Source: Candidatus Polarisedimenticolaceae bacterium (GTDB lineage Bacteria > Pseudomonadota > Gammaproteobacteria > Chromatiales > Chromatiaceae). From it: a stretch of 64,000 nt of DNA. The stretch spans positions 33,741-97,740 of the forward strand of contig JAKISI010000003.1 in NCBI GenBank assembly GCA_021648685.1. Reading direction: 5' to 3'. Shown one piece after another: positions 62,441 through 64,000 of the stretch. The number at the start of each line of letters is the position of its first letter. Position 1 is the stretch's first letter. The translations under genes were made by a program, and so were the position numbers. The notes below the pieces were generated by a model, which was given only the letters and a program-made list of their open reading frames with translations, was not told where the DNA came from and did not search any database.

Positions 62441-62555
62441 AATGGAATGGTTCGCCCCGCTCCCGGATAATTTCATTGCCTCTAAGAAGGTTGCTGATAT
62501 ATTCTATCTGTGCAGGCTCTGATAGTGTTCGTTTGATTTGGTTTTGTGTGTTCAT
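62439..62555 (-). CDS. Possible 38-residue protein or gene remnant
   Basis: ATG at 62555 to TAG at 62439-62441. The peptide reads MNTQNQIKRTLSEPAQIEY then LLRGNEIIRERGEPFH. The amino-acid composition and codon use look coding, but there is no ribosome-binding site and no family I recognise. It may be the 5' end of a lost gene cut by the palindrome in which it ends. Confidence 0.25.
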   Translation of the reverse strand: MNTQNQIKRTLSEPAQIEYISNLLRGNEIIRERGEPFH

Positions 62556-62625
62556 GCATTAAGCATGCAATACTTCGCTTGGTTAGTCCCGCGCGCTGTT
62601 TTGTGGGTAATAGGCAGTGCTAGGA

Positions 62626-62760
62626 GGCTGTCAAATAAACATCCCCGGGGCAAGCCCTCTCGCTTTCGCTCGACTTTCTCGTTCCTCGAAAGCGGGGTAT
62701 TGATCCGTAAGCTTTTTATTTATACGCCCCAAGGGGCGGGGAATAAAACCCCAAGAGATT
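62626..62760. repeat. Structured repeat region, decayed element
   Basis: It begins AGGAGGCTGTCAAATAAAC, like the MITE end at 22437 for the first ten bases. Internal hairpins are CCCCGGGG (62643-62650), CGCTTTCG...CGAAAGCG (62661-62694) and CGCCCC-AA-GGGGCG (62725-62738). No reading frame of interest. The last hairpin could end the leftward AhpD-like transcript. Confidence 0.55.
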
Positions 62761-62765
62761 TAACG

Positions 62766-63299
62766 CTAAAACTCCGGTTTAACCTCCAGAGCATCGAGGA
62801 ACTTGTTGAATCCAGCAAACAGCTCCATTACCCCCAGAGCTTCAACAATATCTGATGAACTTACTCCCAGTGCTTTGAGCTGCTGGTACTCTTCATCTGG
62901 AATGCTGTGCGGCTGGCTGTTGGCCTTACGGGCAAATGAGATAAGTGCAATCTCCTGCTCGCTGTATCCAGCCTCTATTAAATTTAGATTTTTCACCTGC
63001 GCTACCATGGCATCCGAAAACCCCAGGGATTTAAGCGCCATACTGTGTGCCCCCAAACAGTATTCACAACTGTTGTCTTGTGATATCAGCACAGCAATGG
63101 CCTCTTTGGTTTTACTTGCAAGGTTGCCACTACCCATTACTGCTTTGACTTTATTCCAATTGGCTTCCAGCAGGGGTGGATAATGGGCGGCTGTTTTAAA
63201 CAAGACAGGGATAAAACCAAAGTGCTGCTCTACCTCTTTAAAAATAGGTTCTACTTCGGGCACAATATTCTCTAAGGAAACCATCTCCAGTCTAGCCAT
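62766..63299 (-). CDS. AhpD-like/carboxymuconolactone-decarboxylase family protein
   Basis: A 177-residue protein of the peroxidase-related AhpD fold. The redox motif is SCEYCLGAHSMALKSLG (C-x2-C with a following histidine), as in AhpD-type disulfide reductases. The rest of the helical fold includes LASKTKEAIAVLISQ and EQEIALISFARKANSQPH. GGAGAG before the ATG at 63299 sets the start; the frame runs on to 63353. The role is probably peroxide or alkylhydroperoxide defence. A broken SRPBCC gene lies directly upstream on the same strand. Confidence 0.85.
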   Translation of the reverse strand: MARLEMVSLENIVPEVEPIFKEVEQHFGFIPVLFKTAAHYPPLLEANWNKVKAVMGSGNLASKTKEAIAVLISQDNSCEYCLGAHSMALKSLGFSDAMVAQVKNLNLIEAGYSEQEIALISFARKANSQPHSIPDEEYQQLKALGVSSSDIVEALGVMELFAGFNKFLDALEVKPEF

Positions 63300-63325
63300 T
63301 TTTTCTCTCCAAATAATAGTTACTG

Positions 63326-63582
63326 TTAATTTATGTTTAAGATATTTCTGCACCTTATTTTACCAACAGGCTTCCCTGTCAGCATATGGTATTCAAGACC
63401 TTTCAGAACTTGCTTGAACATTTTATGCATTATGCGTCGCATCATCATGCGATCCATTAACCATCCAAGGGGGCCAAATTTTGGCCATTGACATCCATTT
63501 CCAATGTAACTTCAGATTGCTCTGGCTCATGTTGTTGGACATAAATCCCAGCTGTTGCATATTTTTGAGAGGCATAGAGAAC
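63326..63582 (-). pseudogene. C-terminal remnant of an SRPBCC/polyketide-cyclase-like gene (frameshift)
   Basis: The 5' part reads YATAGIYVQQHEPEQSEV then TLEMDVNGQ in one frame; one base shift near 63476 leads to FGPLGWLMDRMMMRRIMHKM then FKQVLKGLEYHML and a stop at 63326. FGPLG-x-LMD-x(2)-M-x-R-x-M followed by VL-x-GL is the typical last helix of small SRPBCC proteins. The first half of the gene is missing. It probably formed an operon with the AhpD-like gene. Confidence 0.6.
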
Positions 63583-64000
63583 TCAGAGAGGATTACGTTA
63601 AAACCAACTCACTCTTTCCAGTGAGTGACCTCCTCAACGATAGTGGTGTTGTCGTAGAATTCACAGCGGCGAACTGCCCCAATGTCTCGATCAAGAAAAG
63701 GGGGCCAGAAAAGGGGTCATATATGGTTCGCCCCGCAATGCAAGGAAAAAGTTCGTTTGTGACAAAAAGAATATTGCTCCCATATATCCGGCCTTTAAAT
63801 GAGGTACTTTATGACCTCTGGCCCTGATGGAATCCGCGCATTCCCACCTCATCAGTTCTTCGGCCTCAATGGACCCTAGACCCCAGCAGGTTCTTAGGAA
63901 TGCAGGTGCTACCTTTTATGCCATCACTTGAACTTTATCCACGCAACTCGTTGCTACTCTTTTGCTCTATCAAACATCACAGCGTCAACTGGAGATGTGT
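63583..64000. other. Unassigned right end of the window
   Basis: A rightward frame (63555-63827) with unrecognised product exists but starts inside the SRPBCC remnant, and I do not support it. The last 180 bases (from about 63820) carry no recognised gene or RNA; the sequence continues beyond the window. Confidence 0.3.

Noticed and set aside
63555..63827. 90-codon frame at the right end
   Set aside because: Starts at a TTG inside the SRPBCC remnant and resembles nothing known.
1..64000. CRISPR arrays, rRNA genes, prophage
   Set aside because: No regularly spaced direct repeats with unique spacers, no rRNA signature sequences and no phage structural genes were seen.

Overview
The window looks like a chromosomal segment of a free-living or symbiotic gammaproteobacterium. 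The evidence is the gene neighbourhoods: csiV-mfd, purM-purN next to a DUF2066 protein, a CDP-alcohol phosphatidyltransferase and hda, then mutY-yggX-tRNA-Phe. c-type cytochromes, NnrS, TusA and a periplasmic rhodanese suggest a respiratory, possibly sulfur- or nitrogen-oxide-active bacterium (Chromatiales-like). The species cannot be named from the sequence alone.

Bases 1-25,950 are an exopolysaccharide region of the exosortase-A (PEP-CTERM) type, although no exosortase gene lies in the window. It holds six glycosyltransferases or remnants, a Wzx-like flippase, two methyltransferases or fragments, an AAC(3)-fold acyltransferase and an alpha/alpha-toroid protein. It also holds a metabolic set typical of these loci: FemAB/GNAT protein, acyl carrier protein, two alpha/beta hydrolases, an asparagine-synthase-like amidotransferase, a PLP decarboxylase and an acyl-CoA/ACP ligase. 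A 799-residue membrane protein with three VanZ-like repeats and a GT2 close it. Ligase, carrier protein and decarboxylase together suggest that an amino acid is activated, tethered and decarboxylated before being attached to the glycan (inference).

Two debris zones interrupt this cluster. Bases 2,530-5,013 hold an intact VapBC-like pair plus broken nucleotidyltransferase, IS transposase, HicB, HicA and addiction-module genes. Bases 7,200-8,390 hold a RAYT transposase with its own REP palindromes and a vapB gene fused by deletion to the tail of vapC. A 162-bp MITE-like inverted repeat at 22,437-22,598 supplies the end of the VanZ gene.

Bases 26,000-60,914 are mostly core genes: an octaheme cytochrome, purine synthesis, Hda, a response regulator/histidine kinase pair, Tpx, NnrS, YgiQ, CsiV, Mfd, PCu(A)C, Cca, TusA, a FadL porin, PerM, AsmA, MutY and YggX. 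In the middle lies an unusual pair of secreted proteins (40.9-43.2 kb) that each join c-type haem sites to a formylglycine-generating-enzyme (SUMF1) domain. They are followed by envelope enzymes: an M14 peptidase, an L,D-transpeptidase and a TPR protein.

From tRNA-Phe (60,985) to the end is a second debris zone: a zinc-ribbon ORF, tandem GGTATTGGGGTC repeats, an intact higBA pair, several palindromes, an AhpD-like protein and a frameshifted SRPBCC remnant.
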